Source: a virus. From it: a stretch of DNA of 36,372 nt. Location of the stretch: the IMG/VR virus record IMGVR_UViG_3300017781_000047, positions 1 through 36,372 of that record. One strand, written 5' to 3'. A program made the translations under genes and the position numbers. Positions within the stretch are counted from its first letter, which is position 1; each line of letters begins with the position of its first letter. A model generated the notes under the pieces. That model was not told the origin of the DNA. It did no database searches and worked only from the letters and a program-made list of their open reading frames with translations. This document shows positions 1 to 7,799 of the stretch, one piece after another.

Positions 1-256
1 AATTAGTTTCTGTAAGTAAAGCTTTATCATCTTCATTGGTAAATTCTAAAATACCTCTACTATATAATGATCTTGCTTCTGCAAATAAATCAAAGTAAGC
101 ACGTGAGCCAGCACGATATAAATGCTCAGTAAGCGGTTTATTAGTGTCTATATGGTGTTTTAAACCTTCGGACAATATAGCACGTGGCGCTAAACTTTCA
201 TTTAACATTAACGTTGATTTTTTAGTATCACAAGTATTACATCCGCAGTTACACAT
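1..256 (-). CDS. Partial Cys-cluster phage protein (C-terminus beyond window)
   Basis: The reading frame opens with ATG at 254-256 on the minus strand and runs off the left edge, giving 85 residues without a stop. The N-terminus has four closely spaced cysteines (MCNCGCNTC), which could bind a metal. The next part contains LNES and ILSEG, which match the (I/L)-x-E pattern seen in the neighbouring gene products. The rest looks helical and resembles uncharacterised proteins of marine T4-like phages. It lies 18 nt downstream of the next gene in the same transcription direction, with an A/T-rich leader (AAAATAAAACAATATG) typical of this window. The function is not recognised. Confidence 0.7.
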   Translation of the reverse strand, partial: MCNCGCNTCDTKKSTLMLNESLAPRAILSEGLKHHIDTNKPLTEHLYRAGSRAYFDLFAEARSLYSRGILEFTNEDDKALLTETN

Positions 257-274
257 ATTGTTTTATTTTATTTA

Positions 275-1318
275 TTAACCCCAAATTTTATCAAAATTAA
301 TTCTAATTGCACTTTGTTTTACTTCAAAATCTTTCATCAATTCATCACTATTTTTTAATTCATCAAAATTAATTTGAAAGAATTTAACCTCCCCATTGTC
401 TTTTACATTTGCTAAATGGTTACCATCTCCTGGTTTTCTATCTAATTTCGGTTTTAAAAGTTGGATTGCCATTTTTCTCCCCATTTCTTGAGAACTATCT
501 GAATCATTTAGATCTAATGTATCATATACTCTATCTACGTTAGATTTAATATTTTTAAATAAAGGATATTCATCTACTAAATCGCTATTTTTATTTAAAA
601 GATTTTTAAATTCTTTTACTTTTTCCATAGCGGCCGTAAGTTGGAATCCTCTAAAATTAGTTGGATTAACTGTTTTTGATAATCCTTTTTCACCATCAAA
701 TACACTTACTAGAGCACTAAATCCAAATATAAGTGAAAGTAATGATAAATTTTCTTTATCAGCTCCAAATCTTCCTAAACCATGTAAGCCTTTATCAGTA
801 CTCCAAGATTTAACCTCTACTCCCTGATTGTTAAAATATAAATCCGGATCATCTTTTTCTCTACCTTCTGTTACTTTAGCACTATTTGAAAAATGATATA
901 ACCAATATAATGCAATTTCTCCATTTCCCACACCTAAAGAACCAGCACTACCTATTTCTTTTCCTACTTTTGGGGGTTTAACTGGGTATAATTTTTCAAA
1001 CATTTCTTTATCTGCCGAATTAACACTTATACTAAATGTAGAATTTCTATAAGGGTATTTACTTTTGGGTTTTGGAATTGGTTTATCTTTATAATCTTTA
1101 CCATATATAGCATATCTAATAGTATCATTATATGTTTCAGACCCTCCAGAAGGGATTGATGTTTTAACATCTACATCAATTTCTACTTCTTCTTCTGCTT
1201 CTGATATTGTTTTGATTAACTCGAATAACATATCTTTATCCTTAGGGTCATCCATATCAGGATATCCTTTAGGAAATTTATATGCTATTCTATGTAAATA
1301 TTTTGTTATATTATCCAT
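275..1318 (-). CDS. PD-(D/E)XK nuclease-like protein
   Basis: The 347-residue protein has a central segment that fits the PD-(D/E)XK nuclease core. Glu134 lies in a helix (GNGEIALYWL). It is followed by Pro158-Asp159 (DDPDLYF), a turn, and Glu168-Val-Lys170 (VEVKSW) on a predicted strand. The N-terminal 30 residues and the lysine-rich C-terminal third are not assigned. The start overlaps the stop of the upstream gene by one base (TAATG), so the two are probably translationally coupled. The neighbours are virion-like or payload-like proteins rather than replication genes, so it could be a packaged nuclease or a structural protein that retains a nuclease fold. The fold call rests on motif spacing only. 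Enzyme activity and substrate are inference. Confidence 0.6.
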   Translation of the reverse strand: MDNITKYLHRIAYKFPKGYPDMDDPKDKDMLFELIKTISEAEEEVEIDVDVKTSIPSGGSETYNDTIRYAIYGKDYKDKPIPKPKSKYPYRNSTFSISVNSADKEMFEKLYPVKPPKVGKEIGSAGSLGVGNGEIALYWLYHFSNSAKVTEGREKDDPDLYFNNQGVEVKSWSTDKGLHGLGRFGADKENLSLLSLIFGFSALVSVFDGEKGLSKTVNPTNFRGFQLTAAMEKVKEFKNLLNKNSDLVDEYPLFKNIKSNVDRVYDTLDLNDSDSSQEMGRKMAIQLLKPKLDRKPGDGNHLANVKDNGEVKFFQINFDELKNSDELMKDFEVKQSAIRINFDKIWG

Positions 1319-1773
1319 TATATATCTATGTCTGTTGTATCATCAATGTCAACATCTACTTCTTCACCCCCACTATCAGATGAACCTCCATCAGCAGATT
1401 CTGCTGTTTCAGGAGCGCCATATCGTAAAATACGAGCAATAGCATCAATAGCTCTTTCTTCTTCTGGTAAATTAAGTAAGTAATATTTTTTACCTTCAAC
1501 TTGGGCTATCCAACTTGTTCTTGTAAATATTAGATAGAAATTAAAATCGTTTTTTAAATTTATTCTAAATGTAGTAGGTTTTGGAGCAACCCAATCAATT
1601 GATGATATAAAATTATCAAATTCATGAGTTAATAAATCAACTATTACTTTTTTTAGTTCTGGAAATTTGGCAAATTCATCATATTCAACAGCAGCTGCTT
1701 CAGCTTGTTTTCTGTTACCAACGAGAGTTGGAACAAGTAATCTAACTTTTTCCCTTAATTCTGCCGCTGTCAT
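1318..1773 (-). CDS. Hypothetical protein with acidic C-terminal tail
   Basis: This 151-residue protein is not recognised. Residues 1-50 are predicted helical and charged. Residues 60-110 look like an alpha/beta domain with several aromatic strand-like stretches (FNFYLIFTRTSW). The last 30 residues form a Ser/Gly/Asp/Glu tail ending in DIDDTTDIDI. Such acidic tails are common in phage DNA-mimic or assembly proteins, but no function can be claimed. It lies one base downstream of the 641-residue gene and overlaps the next gene by one base, so the three form one translational string. The leader AACAAAAATAATATG lacks a Shine-Dalgarno sequence. Confidence 0.7.
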   Translation of the reverse strand: MTAAELREKVRLLVPTLVGNRKQAEAAAVEYDEFAKFPELKKVIVDLLTHEFDNFISSIDWVAPKPTTFRINLKNDFNFYLIFTRTSWIAQVEGKKYYLLNLPEEERAIDAIARILRYGAPETAESADGGSSDSGGEEVDVDIDDTTDIDI

Positions 1774-1774
1774 A

Positions 1775-3700
1775 TTATTTTTGTTTTGCTGTTGGACCTT
1801 TACCTCCGCCTTTTGCTTTATAAGATGCTACCGCACCTGCAATAGCTTTTGCTGCTTTTTCTGATTTACCTGATTTTTTGATTTTATTTACTAATGTATC
1901 ATATGATTCATCTACTTTACCATCTTGGTCTTCATCTTTGGCATCGATTTTTTTATCCCAAAATCCTTTAGGTAAACCTTCAATTATACTTTCACTAAAT
2001 GATTTCATCCATCTAGTTAATATTTCTCTAGCTTCTCTTTTTTCTAAATCAAATGCAGATTGTAAATAAGGAGCAGCACCAAACATATTAGTTTTACCTG
2101 AATCTCTTAAATCATTTAAAAATGAAAAATATAAATCATCTGACATATTTTCTTCTAATGAAGTAGATTCATTTACTGCTGCATCTGGATAATATTCTGC
2201 AGGTCCTATTCTTAATTTACTTTTATCAGTAACACCTGTATCAAACCAAGATCTAATAGCATTATCAACATTTCCACCACCTACAAAAAAGCTTAATAAA
2301 CTTTCTAAACCTTTAGGACCTTCTGCTACCCAAGCATCAAATTCTTCTTCATTATCCCACTCAAATTTATCATCTGATGTAAATTGATATGTTGGTTTAT
2401 TTTGTAAATTAGACATTGAAAATGCCATCCCACTACCTTCATGATTACCATAATGTGATTCTTTAAGTGATACAACATCTTTAGAAGGTGTTTCTTTATA
2501 TTTAAAATAAATAGTATATCTTTTTTTATTATTATTATAATCTGTTAGATATACTGTTTTTTTAGCAAATGCTTTTCCGTTGTAGGCACGGCGCCATTTA
2601 TTCATATTCATAGCTTCTGTTATGTTTTCTTCAGTTAAATCATCCACAGATGTAATGTAATCTTCAACGGTCTCATCAATATCAACGCTATCTATGGCTT
2701 CTACATTGTCGTTGTTTATAACGCGTGTATTTGCGTCAACTACAGCATCAATTTGTGGTTCGTTAAGTTCAAAATCAAGGTATTCTTGAGCACCAACTAC
2801 AGCCTCTTTTGCCTTAAATATTTTACTTTGCCACCATGAAGGTAAATCTACCTCACCCATGCCATCAAATTGATCTAGGGTTTTATATAATTTCATAGAT
2901 GCCTTACCAATTTGATATAAATCACCTTTAATCATACTAGGTTCATTATCTTCATGGCCTAAATCTAAATCTTCTTTTAAATTACCAAATTTATCTGCAA
3001 GAAATTTTAGTGTTTTTTCTTCGGACCAATTCCAAGTTTTCATTATATAGTCAACCATTTCTCGACCTTTTAATTCCATCTCGTTATCTGTTCCTTCTTT
3101 TATATTGGCATGTTTTGATAAATCATCATATGCTTTACCAATATCTCCTTTATATAATTGTTTAACAATTCTTTTACCTAATATTTCTAACTCACTATTA
3201 TTTAATGAGTGAGGTTTATTAAAACCTTCTAAATAGAATTGACCTATATCTTCATAATCATAAGTAAAATCTTCACCTTTTGGTGTTGCATCTTCTTCTA
3301 AACCTAATACAGATTCTTCTTCTGTATGATCTGGAGCTGCTGTAGTAACATCTAATTCTGCATCTATTGGATCACCATGGGCACCACTTTCTAAATCTTC
3401 CTCTTTGATATTTTTTTCAATAGCAGCCCCTCTGGTTTTTTCATAATCAGATAGCTTACCATCTTTATTCAAATCTGCTTTTTTAGGATTTTTTAATGCA
3501 TCTTTAATTAATTCTGTTATTTTAGGATCTCTCATTTCTTTGGTTTGTTTTTTAGCCATGTTAGTAGCACGTCCGTACATAACAGCTTCTGCATCCTTAC
3601 CATACTTTTTTACTAAATCTCTTTTATTATCTTTCATATTCATGATAATATCTTCTCTTTTATTAAGTTCAGCCTTAGTAAGTTTGCGTTCGTTGATCAT
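1775..3700 (-). CDS. Modular 641-aa virion-associated-type protein with EF-hand-like loop
   Basis: The N-terminal 70 residues are basic and helical. A textbook EF-hand calcium loop follows at residues 76-87 (DLNKDGKLSDYE, with Asp/Asn/Asp/Lys/Ser/Glu at positions 1, 3, 5, 7, 9 and 12). A second, imperfect Asp-rich loop (DEDQDGKVDE) lies at 589-598, just before a Lys/Gly/Ala-rich basic tail. Between them are acidic helical regions and a compact alpha/beta segment from about residue 365 to 490. Segment boundaries carry ITEA (about 362), VNES (about 512) and LEEN, resembling the (I/L/V)-x-E linkers of nearby proteins. It is probably a virion or head-associated protein by context. Calcium binding is inferred from the loop only. 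Confidence 0.7.
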   Translation of the reverse strand: MINERKLTKAELNKREDIIMNMKDNKRDLVKKYGKDAEAVMYGRATNMAKKQTKEMRDPKITELIKDALKNPKKADLNKDGKLSDYEKTRGAAIEKNIKEEDLESGAHGDPIDAELDVTTAAPDHTEEESVLGLEEDATPKGEDFTYDYEDIGQFYLEGFNKPHSLNNSELEILGKRIVKQLYKGDIGKAYDDLSKHANIKEGTDNEMELKGREMVDYIMKTWNWSEEKTLKFLADKFGNLKEDLDLGHEDNEPSMIKGDLYQIGKASMKLYKTLDQFDGMGEVDLPSWWQSKIFKAKEAVVGAQEYLDFELNEPQIDAVVDANTRVINNDNVEAIDSVDIDETVEDYITSVDDLTEENITEAMNMNKWRRAYNGKAFAKKTVYLTDYNNNKKRYTIYFKYKETPSKDVVSLKESHYGNHEGSGMAFSMSNLQNKPTYQFTSDDKFEWDNEEEFDAWVAEGPKGLESLLSFFVGGGNVDNAIRSWFDTGVTDKSKLRIGPAEYYPDAAVNESTSLEENMSDDLYFSFLNDLRDSGKTNMFGAAPYLQSAFDLEKREAREILTRWMKSFSESIIEGLPKGFWDKKIDAKDEDQDGKVDESYDTLVNKIKKSGKSEKAAKAIAGAVASYKAKGGGKGPTAKQK

Positions 3701-3703
3701 ATT

Positions 3704-3874
3704 TTATTTTTTATCCTCAGCTACAGATGCTTTTCTATACTCTGAAATTAGTTTTTTAATTCCACCTAATGCTTTTCTAGCACGACCATGAGCCGCTTTA
3801 GATTTACCACTATGCTCGATTGAAAATGTTTCATAAAGTGCATCTAACTGTTCTTTTAATTTTAATGTGTCCAT
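3704..3874 (-). CDS. Small basic helical protein
   Basis: A 56-codon frame with start ATG at 3872-3874 and stop TAA at 3704-3706 fills the gap between two larger genes. The product has a short helical N-terminus (MDTLKLKEQLDALYETF), then a Lys/Arg/Ala/Gly-rich segment (SKAAHGRARKALGGIKK) and a charged C-terminus. The pattern recalls small basic proteins found in many marine myophages, possibly DNA-associated. The leader contains TTTATAAAAATG, an A/T-rich start typical of this genome. It ends three bases before the start of the 641-residue gene. Function is not known. The coding call rests on gap-filling, strand agreement and composition. Confidence 0.72.
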   Translation of the reverse strand: MDTLKLKEQLDALYETFSIEHSGKSKAAHGRARKALGGIKKLISEYRKASVAEDKK

Positions 3875-3902
3875 TTTTATAAATTTTATTTATTAATAAC
3901 TA

Positions 3903-4547
3903 TTATTTAATTAATCCAGCTAATTTTCTGAATCTATTTACTTCTTCGTTAATTACTTCTTCTTTAATTTCTTCATTTGTTGAAGCCACAACGTGTGCTC
4001 TAGTATAATAAGTAATTGTATTTCCAATTTGATCCATTAACTTTTCATCTCCCATAGCAGATGCTTTTTCTTGTGCCTTAGTTAAAAGACCTAATACAGC
4101 TGCTGTATCACTACTTTCTCCTGCTAATTCAGAATCTACTTCAATTTCTGATTTGTCAGATTCATCATCAATATTTACTTCATCTTCAATATCAACATTA
4201 ATGTCTTCATTATCTTCAACATCTACTTCTTCTGCTTCTCTCATTGTATCATCTTCTTCATACTTACCACGCATGCCTTCATCCATATCATCATCTCCAC
4301 CTCTCATGGCTTCATCAACGTCATCCTTTTTCATTTCTTCAGAAACGTCTTTAGGTTCGTCTTTTTTTAATTTAGCTAATTTAGCTTCATTATCTTTAAT
4401 GTCTTTTTCAAGGTCTTTAATATGGTCTCTATCATCACGGATAGCACCTTCCATACGTTTTTGTTCTTCCTTGTTTCCTTTTTTAGAATCTTCAGCCTCT
4501 GATAAGAAGTTAGCTTTGATTATTTCTTTTAATTCTGATTTTTTCAT
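3903..4547 (-). CDS. Acidic coiled-coil protein with capsid-targeting-like leader
   Basis: The 214-residue product begins with a short basic amphipathic leader (MKKSELKEIIKANFLSE) that ends in Leu-Ser-Glu before Ala18. This is the (I/L)-x-E pattern cut by T4-type prohead proteases. Residues 20-75 are a Lys/Glu coiled coil. Residues 75-145 are extremely acidic with repeated MRGG/MREA elements. The C-terminus (about 150-214) is helical and ends in RFRKLAGLIK, a tail found on several marine phage proteins. Composition and leader suggest a head-internal or scaffold-like protein. It is preceded by the ATATTTATAA motif at 4577-4586, so it may begin a transcription unit. The scaffold role is inference. 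Confidence 0.75.
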   Translation of the reverse strand: MKKSELKEIIKANFLSEAEDSKKGNKEEQKRMEGAIRDDRDHIKDLEKDIKDNEAKLAKLKKDEPKDVSEEMKKDDVDEAMRGGDDDMDEGMRGKYEEDDTMREAEEVDVEDNEDINVDIEDEVNIDDESDKSEIEVDSELAGESSDTAAVLGLLTKAQEKASAMGDEKLMDQIGNTITYYTRAHVVASTNEEIKEEVINEEVNRFRKLAGLIK

Positions 4548-4576
4548 TTTATTGAATTTATTTTAGTTGGGTTTAT

Positions 4577-4586
4577 TTATAAATAT
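4577..4586 (-). promoter_or_regulatory. Candidate late promoter (ATATTTATAA / TATAAATA)
   Basis: On the minus strand the sequence ATATTTATAAATAAAC lies 30 bases before the start of the acidic protein gene, in an 84-base gap. It includes the T4 late promoter core TATAAATA. The same ten bases recur in five other gaps in this window. Confidence 0.5.
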
Positions 4587-4631
4587 ATGAAATTTCTTCT
4601 AACTGCGCAGAATGGCGTTTTTATGGTGTTT

Positions 4632-5192
4632 TTAGGATACAGCATCTTGTACTACTCCTTTTAATATTTGAGCTACTTCTGTACCCTTAACTAATGATTT
4701 TAATCCATATAATCCACCTTTAAGGTATCCTGCTTTTTTTATATATCCTACAGCATTACCTCCTGCTTGACCTGCCATAAGAAGAATTACAATAGCATAT
4801 AAGATATCAGAAATTATTTTTTTACTTTTTTCATTTTTAGTAAATATTCCTACTACTCTTCTTATAGGTGCTTTAAATGCTTCTTCATTTTTATGAGTAA
4901 AATTATATATTTTTTTAGCAGCTTCTTCTCCTTTACCCCATTCATATTTTGCTGATAGTCTTTTTGCTATTTTAGACAACATATTTGCTACTGTATTAGA
5001 TAATAGAATATATCCTAAAATACCAACTACACCAGCAACTTCATTAAGTTCTTTTTTATTATCTTCTAATTCATCTTCTATTTCAGATGATAAACTTTTT
5101 GCTACTTTAGCTAAATCATCTTCAAATTGATCTTGTTCATCTTCAAACAATCTACCTTCTGCTAAGTATTGTGTATAATTAAATTCACTCAT
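4632..5192 (-). CDS. Two-helix membrane protein with capsid-targeting-like leader
   Basis: I place the start at ATG 5190-5192, giving 186 residues. A longer frame to 5273 would overlap the upstream gene by 80 bases, while the chosen start leaves a one-base gap and has the usual AAATAATATG leader. The N-terminus is MSEFNYTQYLAEG, nearly identical in its YLAEG end to the leader of the 496-residue protein upstream. Glu12-Gly13 would be the (I/L)-x-E cleavage point. Two hydrophobic segments follow: VAGVVGILGYILLSN (about residues 51-75) and ILYAIVILLMAGQAGG (about 140-160). They are separated by a basic amphipathic region. This could be a packaged protein that inserts into the host membrane on injection. 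The role is inference. Confidence 0.75.
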   Translation of the reverse strand: MSEFNYTQYLAEGRLFEDEQDQFEDDLAKVAKSLSSEIEDELEDNKKELNEVAGVVGILGYILLSNTVANMLSKIAKRLSAKYEWGKGEEAAKKIYNFTHKNEEAFKAPIRRVVGIFTKNEKSKKIISDILYAIVILLMAGQAGGNAVGYIKKAGYLKGGLYGLKSLVKGTEVAQILKGVVQDAVS

Positions 5193-5193
5193 A

Positions 5194-5472
5194 TTATTTC
5201 TTTTTGTATTCTGCCTTTTTTGTATTTTTAACAAATTGTTTGCCTTTTTTATCTCCTCTAACTTTTTTAGCAACCGTAGCTTTTCTTTCTGCTTTAGATA
5301 AAGATTGAGCCTTTTTTTTAGGTAAACATCTTGTTGTAGCTTTACCTTTTTTCATAGTACCGCAATCACCTGATATATTGCCAGATGTATTAATCCTTAC
5401 CCAATTTTCTTTTTTAAACCAATCTCGTAAGGATTCTTGGACTATTTCTATTACTCTATCTTCTGTAATCAT
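5194..5472 (-). CDS. Small basic protein, DUF5872-like
   Basis: The 92-residue protein starts with a helical acidic segment (MITEDRVIEIVQESL) and continues with a conserved-looking core, WVRINTSGNISGDCGT then RCLPKKKAQSLSKAERKA. The rest is a very Lys-rich tail. Cys37 and Cys49 are the only cysteines. The pattern WVRI-GNI-G-CGT-RCLP-KA-SLSKAERKAT matches a small family I know as DUF5872, found in phages and bacteria without a defined role. The charge suggests nucleic-acid contact. Its start overlaps the stop of the 496-residue gene by one base (TAATG) and it sits among suspected virion payload genes. The family call is from memory of the motif. Confidence 0.78.
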   Translation of the reverse strand: MITEDRVIEIVQESLRDWFKKENWVRINTSGNISGDCGTMKKGKATTRCLPKKKAQSLSKAERKATVAKKVRGDKKGKQFVKNTKKAEYKKK

Positions 5473-6962
5473 TATCCTTTTATATCGCCTTTACATACTC
5501 TAACAGCACGACCAGATAAATAAGCAGATGATTTTTCACCAGCTGCCATTCTTTTCTTTCTATATGCTTTACCTTTAGCACAAAGTTCTTCATTTAATGT
5601 TTTTCCTAATTTAATAGTTTCTTTAACATCGTTTATAGCTTCTTTTAAACCACCTAATTCTTTAGCTGCTCTAATAAGATCACGTTTTGCTTCATCTTCA
5701 CTAACACCTCTATATTTAGCAATGCTTTTAATAGCACGTAAAGCAATTCTTTTTTCTTCTGTGGAAGCACTTTCATCTAATTCACCAAACTCATATGTCC
5801 ATTCTCCTTCATTCATCCTGTCAAATTGTGATGATTTATTAAAATCATCTTTAGATACTATTGTATCATATTCATCTTGGGTCATTTTACCTATTGCTAC
5901 ATCATAAGGCATATCTTTTTTTCTTGGACCTTTTTTTAATCTAATTGCATCTTCATAAAAAGTAATTTCATCAGCATATTGATCAGATATTGGCCCTCCT
6001 TCTGGTTCAGCTTCTTGTTCCATATCTCTATATAATTGAGATAAACGATCTTTTAATTCGCCCATAGAATAATCATTTGCTAATTCCTTAGATTTAGAAT
6101 GAATTTCATTAATACTTCCTTCCTCCATATTTCTTTTACCTAATCCAGGTAAATTATTTAAGTCTTGTACGTACTCATCTGTCTTAACAAGTATAGTACC
6201 TAAAGGCTTATCATCTTTAAGTAAAGTAATTTTAGTTACTCTAGGATTAAAGTTAGGATCTTGGTCTTTAAAATTACCATTATAATACTGTGTTTGGTGC
6301 ATTTGGTATTTTTCACCTTCATGCTCTAAATTATGGTATTGAACGTGAACAAACATTGGTGCATATCTGCCCATTCTATTTTTAATAGGGCTCTTATCAT
6401 GAGCTTTTAAAGCTTCAATTGCATCGTTTTCACTAGCTACCCCTTGAGGTAGTAGATCTGCAAATATTTGTTTACCGAACATATCAGGCCCTCTTTCATT
6501 AGCATCATCTATTAGTTCTGATCCTTTGAATGTATTGTCTGTGTATTCTTTTAATACAGATTCTATATTTTCTTTTTCTTTAATAAATAAACCTATACTA
6601 GCTGGCCATGATCTTTCACCAGGATCTTCTTCGTAATCTGTTACTCCCTGATATTCAAAATCATACTCTTTAGATAATTTATTTGCTTCATTAAAAGCAG
6701 ATTCAACAGCTTTTATACTATTATCACCCCAATATCTTATTTCACGGCGTGGCATTTTAATATAATACCCCCCTCTACCATTATATGATCCACTTCCTAA
6801 ACTTTGCTCAACATCAAAACCTAATGCTTTACTAAGAGCATCTGCAAAGATTTTAATATCTGGGTGTTTTTCAAGTTTATAAGGACTAATATCACTAGGA
6901 GTTATATCACCCTCTGCTAGATATTGGTTTTTGAAATATTTATTAAGATTAAAATTATCCAT
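5472..6962 (-). CDS. Modular 496-aa protein with capsid-targeting-like leader
   Basis: The N-terminus (MDNFNLNKYFKNQYLAEG) carries Leu-Ala-Glu17 before Gly18, a T4-type prohead cleavage pattern shared with the product at 4632-5192. Further (I/M/L)-N-E sites lie at 284-286 (SINEI), 383-385 (RMNEG) and 456-458 (TLNEE), each at a boundary between distinct segments. The segments are an alpha/beta domain (about 25-275), a helical module with LYRDMEQEAEPEGG (about 287-340), a helical module (400-450) and a C-terminal basic module with Cys461 and Cys490 (CAKGKAYRKKR...RAVRVCKG). The C-terminal module recurs in marine T4-like phage proteins. No catalytic motif is recognised. An ATATTTATAA motif at 6979-6988 lies 16 bases upstream of the start. 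A virion payload role is inferred. Confidence 0.75.
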   Translation of the reverse strand: MDNFNLNKYFKNQYLAEGDITPSDISPYKLEKHPDIKIFADALSKALGFDVEQSLGSGSYNGRGGYYIKMPRREIRYWGDNSIKAVESAFNEANKLSKEYDFEYQGVTDYEEDPGERSWPASIGLFIKEKENIESVLKEYTDNTFKGSELIDDANERGPDMFGKQIFADLLPQGVASENDAIEALKAHDKSPIKNRMGRYAPMFVHVQYHNLEHEGEKYQMHQTQYYNGNFKDQDPNFNPRVTKITLLKDDKPLGTILVKTDEYVQDLNNLPGLGKRNMEEGSINEIHSKSKELANDYSMGELKDRLSQLYRDMEQEAEPEGGPISDQYADEITFYEDAIRLKKGPRKKDMPYDVAIGKMTQDEYDTIVSKDDFNKSSQFDRMNEGEWTYEFGELDESASTEEKRIALRAIKSIAKYRGVSEDEAKRDLIRAAKELGGLKEAINDVKETIKLGKTLNEELCAKGKAYRKKRMAAGEKSSAYLSGRAVRVCKGDIKG

Positions 6963-6978
6963 TTTTATTTATTTTTGT

Positions 6979-6988
6979 TTATAAATAT
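6979..6988 (-). promoter_or_regulatory. Candidate late promoter (ATATTTATAA)
   Basis: ATATTTATAAACA is found on the minus strand 16 bases before the start of the 496-residue gene, in a 29-base gap. The T4-type core here is TATAAACA, one base different from TATAAATA. Confidence 0.45.
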
Positions 6989-6991
6989 ACA

Positions 6992-7567
6992 TTATTTCCT
7001 TGCTTTTTCCCATTCTGCAACAGTTTTGTTTAAAGCTTCTAATGCTTTTTTCTTATTTACTCCTCCTACCCATTTTTCAACGTCCCCTTGTTCACTAACA
7101 AATGAATCATTTGAGGTGTTTATTGTGTCCATAACCCAATCCTTATACCAAGCTATAAAGGAATCAATATTACCATTAATAGTTCTATTATTCCATTCTT
7201 CCCACAAACCTGTTGCTTTTAATTGTGTTTCAAATGATTTAAAACATGAAAAACATTGATCTACAGCTAAATAATAACTAGGATCCATACCTTTATTCAT
7301 TACTTTTTTACATTTAGGGCAAAATAATGGAACTATAATTGATTTTTTTGCTTTATCTAATTTAGTTATATTTTGTTTTATTCCATCTTTAATAGTCCAT
7401 GTACGGTTATTTTCTTCCCACACATCACCTTCTTTATGGAATTGATCTGCTTTATTATAACCCACACTTTGACCATTTTTCTGGTTATGTTTACCTGTCA
7501 TTAGGTTTCTAAGACGTGTTACATCTTTTTTACCAAATTCTTTTTTTAAAACATTATCTCCTGACAT
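6992..7567 (-). CDS. Zinc-ribbon protein of unknown function
   Basis: The 191-residue protein contains a clear four-cysteine zinc-ribbon: Cys83-x2-Cys86 (CPKC) and Cys105-x2-Cys108 (CFSC), 18 residues apart. The N-terminal 70 residues are basic and rich in Lys, Asn and Gln. The C-terminal 80 residues are tryptophan-rich (LWEEWNNR, FIAWYKDWVMD, EKWVGG, AEWEKARK) and probably helical. Zinc binding is well supported. Nucleic-acid or protein binding cannot be distinguished. The start is two bases from the stop of the upstream gene, and a T4-type TATAAATA lies at 7589-7596 within the end of that gene. It resembles uncharacterised proteins of T4-like marine phages. Confidence 0.75.
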   Translation of the reverse strand: MSGDNVLKKEFGKKDVTRLRNLMTGKHNQKNGQSVGYNKADQFHKEGDVWEENNRTWTIKDGIKQNITKLDKAKKSIIVPLFCPKCKKVMNKGMDPSYYLAVDQCFSCFKSFETQLKATGLWEEWNNRTINGNIDSFIAWYKDWVMDTINTSNDSFVSEQGDVEKWVGGVNKKKALEALNKTVAEWEKARK

Positions 7568-7568
7568 A

Positions 7569-7799
7569 TTATTTTTGTTTATAACCGTTATTTATAGTAT
7601 TAATTTGTCTATTTTCTTTAACATCAATAGGATGTTTTTTCTTTTTGCTTAAATCCATTTTTGAAACTAATTCTTGTGCTTCAATCATCTGTTCAGATGT
7701 AATTGTAGGGCTAGGTTGGGGTGAAGGTGTTAATTGAGAAGAAGATTGTTTTACATCTCCTCCTTTATATCCCTTTGATAATGAATTTAATGAACTCAT
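7569..7799 (-). CDS. Small Ser/Pro/Lys-rich hypothetical protein
   Basis: The 76-residue frame overlaps the stop of the 893-residue gene by four bases (ATGA), which supports translational coupling and a real gene. The first 35 residues are low-complexity and Ser/Gln/Pro-rich (SSSQLTPSPQPSP). The middle is helical (SEQMIEAQELVSKMDLSKKKK), with a short polar tail. No family is recognised. Its coding sequence carries the TATAAATA element that may drive the next gene. Confidence 0.6.
   Translation of the reverse strand: MSSLNSLSKGYKGGDVKQSSSQLTPSPQPSPTITSEQMIEAQELVSKMDLSKKKKHPIDVKENRQINTINNGYKQK
7589..7596 (-). promoter_or_regulatory. Candidate late promoter core TATAAATA
   Basis: An exact TATAAATA on the minus strand lies 21 bases before the start of the zinc-ribbon gene, inside the last codons of the preceding small gene. 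The extended ATATT part of the repeated motif is not conserved here, so this site is weaker evidence. Confidence 0.35.

Noticed and set aside
4153-4566. Plus-strand frame of 137 codons, Ser-rich
   Set aside because: It is the antisense image of the acidic protein gene (Asp/Glu codons read as Ser/Phe); no leader or neighbours on that strand.
5193-5273. Longer start (81 bases upstream) for the two-helix membrane protein
   Set aside because: It would overlap the upstream gene by 80 bases and place a Lys/Asn-rich stretch before the conserved leader; ATG at 5192 has the usual A/T-rich leader and a one-base gap.
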